Source: Chlamydoabsidia padenii (lineage: Eukaryota; Mucoromycota; Mucoromycetes; Mucorales; Cunninghamellaceae). From it: a stretch of 64,000 nucleotides of DNA. The translations under genes and the position numbers were made by a program. The notes beneath the pieces were generated by a model that was given only the letters and a program-made list of their open reading frames with translations, was not told the origin of the DNA and ran no database searches. Where the stretch lies: NCBI GenBank assembly GCA_025330725.1, contig JAIWND010000017.1, positions 124,001 to 188,000 of the forward strand, written 5' to 3'. Numbering within the stretch: position 1 is the stretch's first letter; each line of letters begins with the position of its first letter. Shown piece by piece: positions 28,724 to 40,285 of this stretch.

Positions 28724-29578
28724 TTAACTATTATCATCCGGTTTGTCATTGTCCTTGGTAGAATCCTTGGGTGGTTTCTTGATATCATCATATTTGCCAC
28801 GAGCCACATCCATCATTTTCATCGCCCGATCCTTCATAATATGTAAAGTCCCACTATAATCGAATCCAATGTTGTTTTGCCACCTACCATACAAGTCTTG
28901 AGAGTATTGATGTGCTTTCTTGACAGTTATCTCCGCTGAGAGAAGATGCATGAAAGGCGATTTAAATCCCGACGATGTAATTCACTTTTTTTCCTTACCA
29001 TTTTCCAATACTGCTTCAGCCTTATCACCAATATTGATTTCATGAACATATTGATTCCTATGGTATATATAAAAGTGAACAATAATGTTTTGTAACTAGT
29101 CATGTTACCTTGTAGGTTCCTGCGTCGCCAGGGGATCGTTTCCATTGGTAACTAGTGATGATGAAGCATGTTAATCCAATATTTATTTATAGACAGTTTT
29201 TTTCTTTCTTTTACCTTCCATATATTTATCAGTCGTGTCATCAGTTCCCTTTATCACCACAATAGAATATTTCTTCAAAGGTGCGGCCATATAATTTGAT
29301 ACCAAGTCCTTGAAGATTCGCCCCGTATCGTTCATCGTTGTAGTTTCATTGAGTGTCAAGTTGTCAGATACTGTCTTGTCATTGTCACTGTCGTTCGATT
29401 TGGTGTGTTTGAAACAATAGATTGAGCATTGTTGTTGTTGGCACCATTGGAAACAAACCTGATTGTTTAAACCATGTATCGTCATTTTATGTCCAAGGAT
29501 ACCTTTACCGCTAGGTGAATTTGTAGAGTTTGATGGTGGTCCTGCCTTGTTGTTGTCTGTGTCGTCGTCTTTGGTCAT
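28724..29578 (-). CDS. Hypothetical protein, 225 residues
   Basis: I do not recognise this protein. Four exons (29578-29215, 29151-29109, 29057-28999, 28935-28724) keep one frame. The N-terminal third is Asp/Asn/Ser-rich and disordered, with a Cys cluster (VCFQWCQQQQCSIYC). The middle contains DLVSNYMAAPLKKYSIVVIK. The C-terminal part from EINIGDKAEAVLENAEITV through the QYSQDLYGRWQNN motif to KYDDIKKPPK is likely helical. No signal peptide or membrane segment was seen. It shares a 212-bp divergent promoter with the CDK9-type kinase gene. Splice phases are consistent, which supports a real gene; function is unknown. Confidence 0.65.
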
Positions 29579-29790
29579 GTTTAATGGTTTAGAGAAGGGA
29601 AAGGAAGAAGTGTTCTTTTTTTTTTTGTGGGGAAGAAATGAAAAGACGGGATTTGAAATGTGTTCTCTATTTCAGTCACGCCCAGTTTCTTTTTTTACTT
29701 CTTTGTCTCTGACCCCTCTTTAACAATTAAATCGATTACCACTTTCAATCCTAATCCTGCAATAAACACCTTAAACTATTTTATCTCTTT
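29579..29790. promoter_or_regulatory. Shared divergent promoter with GACGGGATTTGAAATG motif
   Basis: A 212-bp gap between the orphan gene (minus) and the kinase gene (plus). It holds a copy of the recurrent CGGGATTTGAAA motif at 29645-29660 and a poly-T tract. Both genes probably take their promoters from here. Confidence 0.5.
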
Positions 29791-31393
29791 ATGAAACGAA
29801 CTGTAATTGAAGAAGTGAACGACAATCGACATTCTAAACAAACACGACGAGCAACCCATGATGAAGTCAGCAGCACTTCTGCCTCACCAGCGTACTCCAT
29901 TCATTCTTCGTCACCAGCTTATCGATACCCACCCAAAAGCTCACGAAACTATACTGGATGCTCTAAACTGTCTGATTATGAAATAGAAGATAAATTGGGT
30001 GAAGGCACATTTGGGTAAAGTAGACTTGATAAAACAGCCAAGGTTTGCGGGACTAACCTTTACATCTTTATAGGGAAGTACACAAAGCAAAGAACAAATT
30101 CAATGGACAAATGGTGGCACTTAAAAGGATTTTGATGCATAATGAAAAGGAAGGGGTAAGTTGTAAAAAAGCAGAAAGAGAAATGAAAGACTAATGGGCA
30201 ATGTTTACCTAGGTACCGATCACTGCCATTCGAGAAATCAAGATTCTCAAGCAATTACGACATAAAAACATTGTACCCCTGACTGATATTGCTGTGGATC
30301 GAGGTAAATGATGACGAAGACATGAAAAGATTCTCAATACGTATATTATCTTTATAAAGGTGATGCTGCTCGAAAAGAACGTGGAAGTATATATATGGTA
30401 TTCCCGTATATGGATCATGATCTGGCAGGCTTATTGGACAATCCTGCGGTACGATTATCTACACCTCAAATCAAGACTTATTTAAAACAACTACTCGAAG
30501 GCACAGCTTATCTACATCATGTAAGTCACTATAAAATTACATGAAAAGGGGAGAAGGGGCTTTTTTTGTTCTTAATAGCTTACGTTTTTATCCAATAGAA
30601 CAAAATCCTACATCGTGACATGAAGGCGGCAAACTTGTTGATCAACAATGAAGGGGTATTACGAATTGCAGATTTTGGCTTGGCGCGTGGTATAGAAGAA
30701 GAAAACAGGGAATATACTAGTTGCGTGGTCACAAGATGGTATCGCCCTCCTGAACTATTTTTGGGTGAACGAAGGTATACATCAGCTATTGATATGTGGG
30801 GTATAGGGTAAGTAAATGATATTAAATACATAATGCACACAACATGATTATCTCACATATTGATTTGTTGTTTATTTTTGTATATATATATATATATATA
30901 TAGATGCGTCTTTGGTGAACTTCTTCGAGGAAAACCCATTTTACAAGGTATAGACGATTTGGATCAATTGAAAAGGATATTTTTACTATGTGGATCTCCG
31001 ACTCAAGAAAACATGCCTGATTGGAACAAGTTACCAGAAGCTGGTGCTGTCAAGTTTGAACCATCAACAAGAAGGGTGATGGAGGAATTCAAGAAATATG
31101 ATCAACAAGCGGCTGATTTGATTGATAAATTCTTGACTCTGGACCCTCTACGACGAATTACCGCGTTGGATGCATTGGATCACGATTACTTTTATACAAA
31201 ACCTTATCCTGCTGAACCTGGAGAGTAAGTTGGTCTCGGGGTGGGAAAGGGTCATGGAATTGCTAACTCTTCTTCTTCTTAACCTAGTCTACCCAAGTAT
31301 GAAGCATCACATGAAATGGATAGGCGACGGGCTAAACAAGCAGCTGAACATCATAATAATGTTAAACATAAAAAGGCGGGAAGGCATCACTAG
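29791..31393 (+). CDS. BUR1: CDK9/BUR1-type cyclin-dependent kinase
   Basis: A Ser/Thr kinase expected to pair with a T-type cyclin (P-TEFb/BUR complex) and phosphorylate RNA polymerase II and elongation factors. Seven exons: 29791-30014, 30074-30155, 30213-30303, 30360-30520, 30599-30807, 30904-31224 and 31288-31393. The Gly-rich loop is GEGTFGEVHKA, the ATP lysine lies in MVALKRI, and the cyclin-binding helix is PITAIRE, close to the PITALRE of CDK9. The catalytic loop is [10 protein letters not shown], the magnesium motif ADFGLA, and the T-loop [20 protein letters not shown]. An N-terminal Ser-rich extension of about 65 residues precedes the domain; the C-tail is basic. BUR1 is the yeast name; CDK9 is the animal one. 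A generic CDK is less likely given PITAIRE and the hinge [10 protein letters not shown]. Confidence 0.9.
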
Positions 31394-31578
31394 TGGGACG
31401 ATTTTAAAGCATTAGGAATATTCTGATCGTAATACACGTGAACCTTGATTTCACATCAAAATAAAATAACCTTTTTTTTATATATCTATATAAACATTTG
31501 CTCCTATTCATCTTCTCTATTTATTCTCACCTTTTCATTTATCCAACTCTCTTTTATTAACATTCTAGAATATCCATC

Positions 31579-32676
31579 ATGTTTGGTCTACCTCAATCAC
31601 AACAAGATAAAGAAGAACCTAATGCATTTGATCTTACTTGGCGAAACTATCTTCCTTCCATCTCACATCTTTGTGCTTGTCTGCCCTTCTTCAATCAACA
31701 CCAAGGCATTCTACTGGATAATTCTCAAACCAACAACTTGACACTCGCTTCACCTTACTACAATGACTTTTATCAGGCCAAAGCTGTGCGGGGATACTTG
31801 GATGATCAACTTGATGATCTCTTACTGAATGCTGCTACCAACGACTATAATCAAAATGAACTATGTAAATCAACGTCTTCCACCACGGGCCAACCCTATA
31901 GCGATCACAAAGTAGTCGGATATCAGCAACAACCAACTATTGATGGAACATGTTGGGTGAATGAACAACAGCTGGATGCGGGATCTCTGATGAGTGAACA
32001 AGTTGACAAGGTAACATATCACTCGGGCACTCGTACACCACAATCTATGACATACTCAATCAGCAGCACTGGATCAGATACTCACGGCGACCTCTCCGAA
32101 ACGGCATCACAAGCAGTCTTTGGTGGGAAATTGGAGGAGCTGAAGGAAAAACTAGTTTATATTCGAAACAGTATTGGGTCTTCTTCTGCAATCAACAAGA
32201 TGGACGATCCTAATCGAGATTACAACAAGGATTCTATAGACTCGATGGATTCTTATAGAAGGTAAAACAAAGGGGGGGGGGAAATCTCGTTATCAGGAGA
32301 CGTTTTTGGTAACAGAACACTAACTATTATCATTGTCTGTGCACAATACAGGTTCAAAGCATCACCTGACCCTGCCATTCCATATCGATACCTTCGTAAA
32401 TCTTCTGTGGTCTCCACCTCTTCCATGGAGCATTACAATCGCCGACTATCATACAACATGACACCTGATCTCTGCATGCACAACAACTCCTTGGACTCGA
32501 ATAATCGACATTCATTTGTCTTTTCTTACTTTAACGAACAAGAAGATGACTATGACGACTATTCTGATGATGATGATGATGATGACGACATTTACAACAC
32601 CGACATTTTAACAAGCAACAAAATAACAGGGCTTCAAGACGCGGTATTCCAGTTTGGCAGGAAATGGTTTGGCTAA
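31579..32676 (+). CDS. Hypothetical acidic protein, 335 residues
   Basis: I do not recognise a family. Two exons (31579-32261, 32352-32676) read in one frame. The N-terminus MFGLPQSQQDKEEPNAFDLT continues into a Cys-containing hydrophobic stretch (ISHLCACLPFF). The middle is Ser/Thr/Gln-rich, probably disordered, with a short coiled-coil-like segment (LEELKEKLVYIRNSIG). The C-terminus has a Tyr/Asp-rich acidic run (YDDYSDDDDDDDDIYN) and ends in the aromatic motif DAVFQFGRKWFG. The conserved-looking ends suggest a short-motif adaptor; that is inference. The intron has clean GT-AG sites and starts near a poly-G run. Confidence 0.65.
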
Positions 32677-32967
32677 ATACTTTGGTACTCTTTACAATAT
32701 ACATACATATATTCTGGTTACCTTTATTATTTTAATCATAGAACCCTACATCTTTATATCATCATTATCTTTTTTAGTGTCACCCTCTAGTTTGGTTTAG
32801 TTTGCATGAAACGGACTGGCGACGCCGGCGGGATTTGAAAAACGACCCAGCGGTGAAACCCGAACAGAAATAAATATCCAGCTTTTTTTTTTTTTTATCC
32901 CTCGTCTTTTTCTTTAATCTTACTCTCATTTACTTTTTTTTTATTTTATTTATTCACAATTAGCGGC

Positions 32968-35496
32968 ATGGAACTTATCAACGATTTATACTTACAAAGG
33001 GAAGAAAAGGCGACTGTTTTGGTGGATGAAACTGAACATATCTACCGTGCTCGTTGTGCTGCTGATGGACTAATATCAAAACCAGTGGTACCCGAGCTAG
33101 ACAAAGAAAAACTCACACTCAAACACTTGTGGTTAAAGACAACTGAACAGAATGCGGAAAAGTCATTTTTTGGTTATCGACCCCTCATCAAGGTAATAAT
33201 ATATCAAATATCATAAACTATCTACTCACACTTCTTTTTTTCTTACAAGACACACACAAAAGAAAAACCCGCACAAGGTGATCAAAAGGCCAAGAAATGG
33301 ACTTCTTATGAACTGGGCGACTATGAATGGTGGACTGGTAAACAAGCAAGGCAGTTCTCTTTTAATACAGCTGCTATTTTACAAGAACATGGTATCAAAC
33401 AAGGTGACAGGGTCTTCTTTTTTGCGAAAACAAGGTAAACAATCAATCAATCACTATAGTAATCACATTCATTGTTTGATTATTGTTATTATTAAAAACA
33501 TCTAATTTAGTGCGGAATGGATGATTACTACCATGGGTAAGTTGTAAAGAAATGATATCAAGAAGTATGGTCGGAGCTTAACACTATGATCTCATTGGTT
33601 TTCTTTTTTGGAAACCTTCCTTTTTGTTCTTTAGCATGCTTCCAATTGGGAATTGCCATCAGCACTGGGTATGACAGCATGCCTGCCGATGCGATTGCAA
33701 GTATCATTGATCAAACGGAACCAAAGGCGATCTTTACAGAGGTAATGTGTGATATATAGATAAATAAAAAGTAGAAACTAACTTTATATTATAGACAAGT
33801 TTGATGAAGGTGGTCAATAAAGCCTATGGTCTACTCAAAAGCAAGAAGCAACCCTCCTTGGTCCTCTACATTGGCAAAGAAGAAGAAGCTCCCGAAGATT
33901 TGGCACAATTCAAAAAGGAAAAACCCGATGAAGTGACCATGACTCATATTCAAGACATTTATCACAACAAGGCAACATCAAACAACAGTAACGACAATGA
34001 ATCTCGGATCTTGGAAGCCAATACATCGACACCTAAACCTTCTGATTTGGCACTTATCATGTTTACTAGTGGATCGACAGGAACGCCAAAAGGGGTGGAA
34101 TTGACTCATGCGAATATCTTGGCCGCCGTGGGTGGTGCTCAATACTTGATCATGGATTGGTTTTTAAAAGACAATCATACTTATATTGGGTTCCTCCCTT
34201 TAGCTCATATTCTTGAATATGTAGTGGAGCTTGTGATGATCTCCTTGGTAAGTTCAAAAGAAAACAACAATGTATCTAAATTTAACCTCTCTCCCTCTCT
34301 AGAATGTCCCTATTGGTTATGCTACTGCTCGAACATTGATGGATGATAGTGTGTGTGGACCTGGTGGTAAGGGAAAAGGAAAAGGTGATATTCAAGCTCT
34401 GCAACCCACTGTTTTGGCTGGTGTACCTGCCGTATGGGAAAAGATCAAGGGTGGAATTGACAAGGAATTGGACAAGCAAAACTTTTTGGTCCGCTCAGCA
34501 TTTTATGGTAAGAGAGGGAAAAAAAAAAAAAAACGAAAACGGTAATTGACTCTTTTCTTTCCCTTAGGTGCAATCGAAGCAAAATGGCAACTCCTTCAAT
34601 ACTTTGGAAAAGAAAACGCCATCACCAAGATTTTTGACAAGACGATCTTTGCTCCTTTACAAAAAGTAACTGGTGGAAAACTGATCTATGGGCTCAGTGG
34701 TGGTGCTCCTATCTCTTTTGAAACTTCCAAATTCCTCTCTACCACTTTATGTCATATGGTTCAAGGCTACGGGTAAGAACAGTATGGGATGTAAAAAAAA
34801 AAAAAAAAAGAGGTTAATCTGAAACTAACATTTATGCGTATATATTATAGATTAACAGAATGCTGTGGTCTTGCCTCATTGACCTATCCCGCCCTTGGTC
34901 CTCGTACCGACTCGATTGGTCCTCCATCTCCTTCAATCGAATTCAAGCTTCAAGATGTGCCCGATACCGACTACAAGGCCAAGAATGGCACGGGCGAACT
35001 CTGGCTGCGTGGTCCCTCATTAATGCAAGGCTACTACCAACGTCCTGATCTCACCAAAGAAGCAATCACGGAAGACGGGTGGTTCCGTACCGGCGATGTG
35101 GCGACTCTGAACAAGGATGGTACTGTCAAGATCACCGACCGTGCCAAGAACCTCGTCAAACTCAGTCAAGGGGAATACATTGCTCTGGAAAACCTCGAAT
35201 CAAGATACAGAGATTGTCGCTCGATCAAGAATATCTGCCTGGTCGCCCACAGTAACAAGAATCATATCATTGGTATTGTCGAACCTACCGAGGAAGGTGC
35301 AGACAAGGGCAAGGTACTCAAGGAATTACAAGACACGGCTCGCAAAACAGATATGAATCGGGTGGAAACTGTCAAGGATATCATTGTCACCAAGGATGTG
35401 GATTGGATGAAGGAATTTGGTACTACTAGTGGTAAAATCAAGCGCGGTGAAGTGGAAAAGGCCTACAAGGATGAAATAGAAAAGGTGTATAAATAG
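32968..35496 (+). CDS. FAA: Long-chain acyl-CoA synthetase (FAA type)
   Basis: Activates long-chain fatty acids with ATP and CoA, feeding beta-oxidation or lipid synthesis. Eight exons (32968-33192, 33250-33434, 33511-33536, 33635-33741, 33795-34247, 34303-34507, 34568-34772, 34851-35496) give 683 residues. Exon 3 is only 26 bp. The AMP-binding P-loop is MFTSGSTGTPKGVELTH. Other signatures are FLPLAHILEYV, YGLSGGAPIS, GYGLTECCGLASLTYPALGP and WFRTGDVATLNKDGTVKITDRAK followed by LVKLSQGEYIALENLE. These fit the ANL superfamily and the fungal FAA branch. No peroxisomal targeting tripeptide is present at the C-terminus (KVYK). Decayed copies of the last exons of this gene occur at about 38850-39240 and 58180-58580. 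Confidence 0.93.
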
Positions 35497-36026
35497 TTTG
35501 TGTATGATGTCTTAGTTATTGTAGTTTAGATGTGTTTTAAATATGTTATACTATCTAATAAAATGAAAACTCTTGTATAAAAATAATATATATTACTTGA
35601 TGCGGTTTACTTATTTTTGTCCCAATATGCATGAAGATAGAACAATGTATCGATTTTACAATTAAAAGGCCAAAGACCCATAGATGTTTATAAATTATGG
35701 TGATATGAGATTATATCTAGCGGGGTTTGCATTTTTAAAGAGGAACAAAGTCAAAGTTGGTTGAATGGAGCATCATTCCAAGAGGGATGTTATTCGTTCT
35801 ATGACCAATGTTTTGTTTTGCCTGACCAACACTTTGTATTCTTCAAAGTGAAGGGAGCTAGACAATGATACCATGGATCTTTTTCAAAGCAGAGATGGCA
35901 ATGACCTTTCTCAAATTGAAATGCCGCTAATTTTTTTATATCGCAGAAGCCTCTCCATGCGCAGCATTCCCCTTTTCTTTTTGTCTTCATTTTTTTATTT
36001 TTATAACCATTATCATTATAACGTGC
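35497..36026. other. Intergenic region, acyl-CoA synthetase to F-box gene
   Basis: It contains the polyadenylation region of the synthetase (AATAAAATG near 35557), a CATGCATGAAG-like element near 35628 and a GCGGGGTTTGCATTTTTAAAG variant near 35720. No gene was seen. Confidence 0.45.
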
Positions 36027-37115
36027 ATGCAAGGCATACCCTTTGAGTTATTGGAATTAATCTTGGACAACATCAACGAACAGCATGACTATTATCAATG
36101 TGCCCTTGTCAGCAAGCGATTTTACTCGATCATAACCCCTCGTTTATGGCATACCATTGGATCACCTGATTGGTACTGTGCTCCTCATCTTGTTGCCAGT
36201 GGTCTCGAAATGGCTCAACGACATACTGATGGTCAGCATCGAGTCTCAACCCTTGGCAATTACATTCGCAAAATCTACTTTGCACTCGACGATTCGGTCG
36301 AGGACGTACAAAAGGTAATGGAACATGCACAATTGGTGGAGGATCTGTTTATGTATCAGTGGTTATTCGACGAAGACAAGTTTGACTGGGTTATTCGCAA
36401 CTGCCATCACCTACGAACACTCTCCCTTGCGGATATTGAGTACTTTACGACAAAAATGACTCGATCCTTGGTCAATTACTGCCCCAAACTACAAGAACTC
36501 GGTCTATTGGGTATCGAGTCAATGGATCACTTTGATTTATCGGCGTTCAAGGGTACGGAATTGACTCGACTCGTCCTGGAGAGCGATGAATTAGCGGCGT
36601 TGGATTCGACAATTCTTAACCAACTGGAACAACTCACTAGTTTATGCCTCAATTTTGGTGGACACTTTGAGGCGGCATTTATGGAACGCCTTTTAACGAC
36701 GACGAATCACCAAAAAGCACTTTTACCCCGACTGACATCATTCACGCTATCAACTTGGGAATTTAATTTATCCGATGCGGCTTACAACAACGTGATGATA
36801 CCCTTTTTTAAATCCCATCCTCTTCTCGAATGTGTCAACCTTGATTATGAAATGGGCAACTCGGACATCTATGCTGCCATGGGGTCTTTCTTGCCACACT
36901 TGAAACGACTCATTGTTAACCGAGATAACAGTCTCAACTCTCAAGCTTTACAACAACTGGTTAAAGTATGTCCCAAATTGGTTTTTATTGGTGTCTCTAG
37001 TCAGGAAGGCACTTATTATGGGAAAACACCGTTGAAAAAAACTTTAGATCGGCATGAAATTGAACACATTCGGCGTGGCGGCAAGGATTACGATTATACA
37101 ACCCGTCATTTGTAA
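36027..37115 (+). CDS. F-box/LRR protein (outer copy)
   Basis: A single-exon gene of 362 residues. Residues 3-45 form an F-box (GIPFELLELILDNI, then CALVSKRFYSIITPRLWH), which would bind SKP1 in an SCF ubiquitin ligase. The remainder consists of irregular leucine-rich repeats (for example HHLRTLSLADIEYF, CPKLQELGLLGIES, LTRLVLESDE), which would select substrates. It is a diverged paralogue of the F-box genes at 40286 and 56069. A decayed relative lies mirror-wise at 60340-61020. The last 50 bp of its coding sequence (from about 37067) belong to the near-identical inverted arm, while the rest does not. Substrate unknown. Confidence 0.85.
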   Translation: MQGIPFELLELILDNINEQHDYYQCALVSKRFYSIITPRLWHTIGSPDWYCAPHLVASGLEMAQRHTDGQHRVSTLGNYIRKIYFALDDSVEDVQKVMEHAQLVEDLFMYQWLFDEDKFDWVIRNCHHLRTLSLADIEYFTTKMTRSLVNYCPKLQELGLLGIESMDHFDLSAFKGTELTRLVLESDELAALDSTILNQLEQLTSLCLNFGGHFEAAFMERLLTTTNHQKALLPRLTSFTLSTWEFNLSDAAYNNVMIPFFKSHPLLECVNLDYEMGNSDIYAAMGSFLPHLKRLIVNRDNSLNSQALQQLVKVCPKLVFIGVSSQEGTYYGKTPLKKTLDRHEIEHIRRGGKDYDYTTRHL

Positions 37116-37608
37116 ATAGTATGTAGCATATAGTCTTTTTTTTATTTTATTCCTATAAAACACTTTTAAAACACTTGGATATATATTAACAATGTTTGGT
37201 GATAAATGATGTTGGTGATGTTGTAATATGGTATTCTATCATTGACAAAAATCAGGGGTAACTTGTCTTTGTAGATCCGGGGATCATGCAAGCAGACTGA
37301 TCGGAAGTTTAATCCCGATGTCAGGTGTGCCATAACGCCGATCATAAAGAAGCAAACAGAGAGAGAGAGAGAGAGGGATGATACAGTAAGATCTTTATTT
37401 GGGCAGTTTAAAGATATACACTATTTAATAACTAACTACTATGTAAACTAAACTACATTTATCCAGTTAATGATACCAACCCGCCACTTGTTGTTGTTGT
37501 ATATTGTATGTTGGTGTGTCAAGTTCATCAATGATGACTTATTATCCTTAGTTATGGCCTATATCATTCGTCACTGCTGAGGATACACAGAGTAAAGCAG
37601 TGATACCT

Positions 37609-37970
37609 TTACAAAATGTCAAAGTGGACGATATCTTGTTGGTAGTCACCAGTTCCAGCGCCATAAATTGAGCCATTCGCTCCTTGTTTCCATTTAATAG
37701 TTGAGACCCAATTAAAGGAGTACCAATAAGAGGATATGGGTGTTGGAGCTGGGGAAGGAGATGAAGATGTTGCTGGTGAGCCTACTGAGGATTATAGAGA
37801 AGAGTGTCGAAGCCGTGCCAAAAGTGTCGGGTGGAAGAATTCGTTGACCAGTGTAGGTTAATATAAATAATTGACATTAGTTATTACCAATTCCAAAGGA
37901 AGATGAGTGATAGTGTGATTCATGAATTATCGAGGGGAAGAGTGAGAGAAAAAGAGAAGGCGGGCCTTTT
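37609..37970 (-). pseudogene. Left-arm copy of an 85-codon gene, start codon missing
   Basis: This is the mirror copy of the possible gene at 59458-59818. The second exon (ending at 37609) is intact and encodes SSYWYSFNWVSTIKWKQGAN followed by GSIYGAGTGDYQQDIVHFD. The splice sites match the right copy. At the position of the right-arm ATG the left arm reads AAAAAGGCCCGCC instead of AAAATGGCCCCGCC, so that start is lost. Either the left copy is broken or the true start lies elsewhere. Confidence 0.35.
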
Positions 37971-38069
37971 TGATTTTGATCGACGAGCGGGTTTTTAAAT
38001 TTGGATATACTGTACGAAAATACGATTCCACCTTGATCTCAAGAACCACTCTACATTCAACTGATAAGC

Positions 38070-38780
38070 ATAGCATATGAACTCACTTGATGATGATACT
38101 TTTTTATTTATCAACCAAGAGAGGACTTCTTTGATATGGCAGCTCCTGATTTTAGTAACACCCTATACCCTCACTCTCGCAAGTGGGTGTGTTTTTCACA
38201 CGCCGACAATGCGCCAACTTGCTGGGGAAAAAAGTGGGGATCCTTTTTTCTTTTCTTTTCACTTTTTTTTATCTCCCCTTCCTACACTCATTACCATCCT
38301 GTAATAATACAGTTGGCACTGTATGGAGTGGGTACACGAAACCTGACCCTCTTCTTGGTGAATGTAGAAACATTCCATAACGACACACAAGTAAGTTGAT
38401 TAAAAAGTTGGGGAACGACTAAACGTTGCTTTGTATATGTTTCTAATCTCTCACACACACACTCTGACATATACTTTGTAGGTAGGATCAACTGGAAACA
38501 CTTTAACCACCAAAACCAGCAAACAACAAGAATCGTCAAGGATGGGGTGGGACTCACAAATGACTCTTCCAACACTGTCTGGTGTCCTTGGTGCTCTTTT
38601 GTCATAGTCGCAACCTGGTGAGGATGAAGAAAGAAGAAAATGGTTTACAACTGGAAACACTGTTACTGGATACTTTGGTTACCACCATCCTCGATGACTA
38701 TCACAACTATGGCAACAAGGGTAAACCACCCTTCTTTATATATCCACTTACTGACCACATCATTTTATCATAACCATGGA
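38070..38780 (+). pseudogene. Decayed gene fragments in left arm, related to 43080-43555
   Basis: Short open stretches interrupted by stops are visible, such as RNLTLFLVNVETFHNDTQ and LLLDTLVTTILDDYHNYGNK, with plausible GT-AG sites between them. About 450 bp (38150-38600) are directly repeated near 43090-43550 in the same arm with moderate divergence. I could not name the ancestral gene. Both segments occur again, inverted, in the right arm (58650-59340 and 54240-54720). Confidence 0.45.
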
Positions 38781-38849
38781 TAAATTGGACCCTAATGGAG
38801 CAGGTAAAGAGTCGTCGAATGGATCATAGGTAGGTGATTCAACTTGTAC

Positions 38850-39240
38850 GCCTCTCTTCCACTTTATCTCGAATGGTGCAAGACTACGGGTAAGAAAAGC
38901 AAAGGGTTGGGGTGTAAAGGGGAAAAAAATAAGAGGGATAACCTGAACTAACGTTTACATTATAGACTGACGGCATGTTTGTGATGTGGCTTCATCTTTC
39001 ACTACCAAGGATGGTGACTCTGATGATACTTTGTCAACATTGCCCTGTAATCAAGATGATCAAAAGCATCTGCGTGGTGACCCAACATTTGTATTGTCAA
39101 ATAAGGTAGGACACGCCTCTAGGAATTGGATCGGATGGAAACTGTCAAGGATATCATGGTCACCAAGAATGACGATTGGAAAAGACCTACAAGGATGAAA
39201 TCTACAAGATGTATAAATAGATTGTATATGATCTCTTATT
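38850..39240 (+). pseudogene. Acyl-CoA synthetase pseudogene, left arm
   Basis: Starting at TCTTCCACTTTATCTCG the sequence follows the 3' end of exon 7, intron 7 and the first codons of exon 8 of the intact gene at 32968-35496 (GACTACGGGTAAGAA, later TTATAGACTGACGGCATG). It then jumps to the 3' end (GGATGGAAACTGTCAAGGAT, then CCTACAAGGATGAAAT and GATGTATAAATAG) and on into its 3' flank. Most of exon 8 is missing, so it cannot encode an enzyme. Confidence 0.75.
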
Positions 39241-39559
39241 TATTATAGTTTAGATATGTATTTGGGATGTTATACTGCTGCATATAATAAATAAAAAGTC
39301 TCGTTAATGTGTATACTGTCTTCTTGTTGTGATTTGTTTGTTTTTATCCCATCATACATGTAAGTGACTTGGTATATCAAGGACAATACCGCTTTTACAA
39401 CTAAAAGGTTAAAACCATTAGCGTTTCATGTGGATCGTAATTATGATCGACATTGTGAGAATCAGCTATTACTTGAACTGTGTGTAACAGAGGGGTATAA
39501 ATTAACATATGCCGCTACGCGCCTTTCCCTTCCCCCAGAAATCACGTAATTTGAACCCC

Positions 39560-40010
39560 GGCCAGGCCTTGAAATTAAGTACCGGTCAGGTTAAAACGAT
39601 CTGAGGCTATACTGCTCCATACAAGGTACTTGGTGCAATCGCCATTATGTAAACTTTGTTGAAAATAGGCTAAGGAATGCTCATGGTCACTTTTGTCATT
39701 AGCATCACTTGTCCATTAAGGCAGTAGAGCTCTCTTAAGATTCAAGGTGAGAGTAAGCGGATTTTGAACTAAGTTTTGTCTTGTGTGTCAATTTTTCATT
39801 CTGCAACTTTTTTTTTTTACAAAAGTCAGGTTCAAACGATCTTGAGGCTATACTATTCCATACAGTGGATTTGGTACAATGACCATTATGTAAAGTTTGT
39901 TGGAAATAGGCTATGAAGACTACATCGCCACTTTAATCATTAGCATCACTTGTCCATTAAGGCAGTAGAGCTCTCTTAAGATTCAAGGTGAAGGTAAACG
40001 TGGTTTGCAA
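39560..40010 (+). repeat. Two tandem copies of a dispersed ~200-bp repeat
   Basis: Two copies (about 39585-39750 and 39825-39990) share GTCAGGTT, GAGGCTATACT, CATTATGTAAA, TTGGAAATAGGCTA, CATCACTTGTCCATTAAGGC and AGTAGAGCTCTCTTAAGATTC. Related but more diverged copies lie at 15930-16310. The mirror arm carries them at 57420-57840. No reading frame was seen; the element type is unknown. Confidence 0.7.
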
Positions 40011-40285
40011 TAAGTTTGTTCTTTCAAAGCCTGTCGGGAGTTCAATTTACATGATTTTTGGTGGAAGGGAACGGTTTGTTATGCCGCTCCTGACAACCTC
40101 TAATTACCGTTGCAAGTAAAAGTAACTTACTATTCATGCAGAATGATTGCACGTGCGTATTTTCAAGTACCATCATCTATTATAGAGAAAGAGGTCTCGA
40201 AAAGTCAATTTTCAATATCCGACAGGTGGCAAACGATCAAGGGGTAACATTTTTCTTTTTCTTTTCCTTTTTCCTCTTCTCCTTC

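Noticed and set aside
36130..36330. Minus-strand frame inside the F-box gene
   Set aside because: It is a shadow of the F-box coding sequence on the other strand.
39585..39990. GGTTCAAACGATC resembling a tRNA/SINE B box, and GCCTTAATGG resembling an A box
   Set aside because: The two boxes are on opposite strands and in the wrong order, so no Pol III promoter or tRNA fold results.
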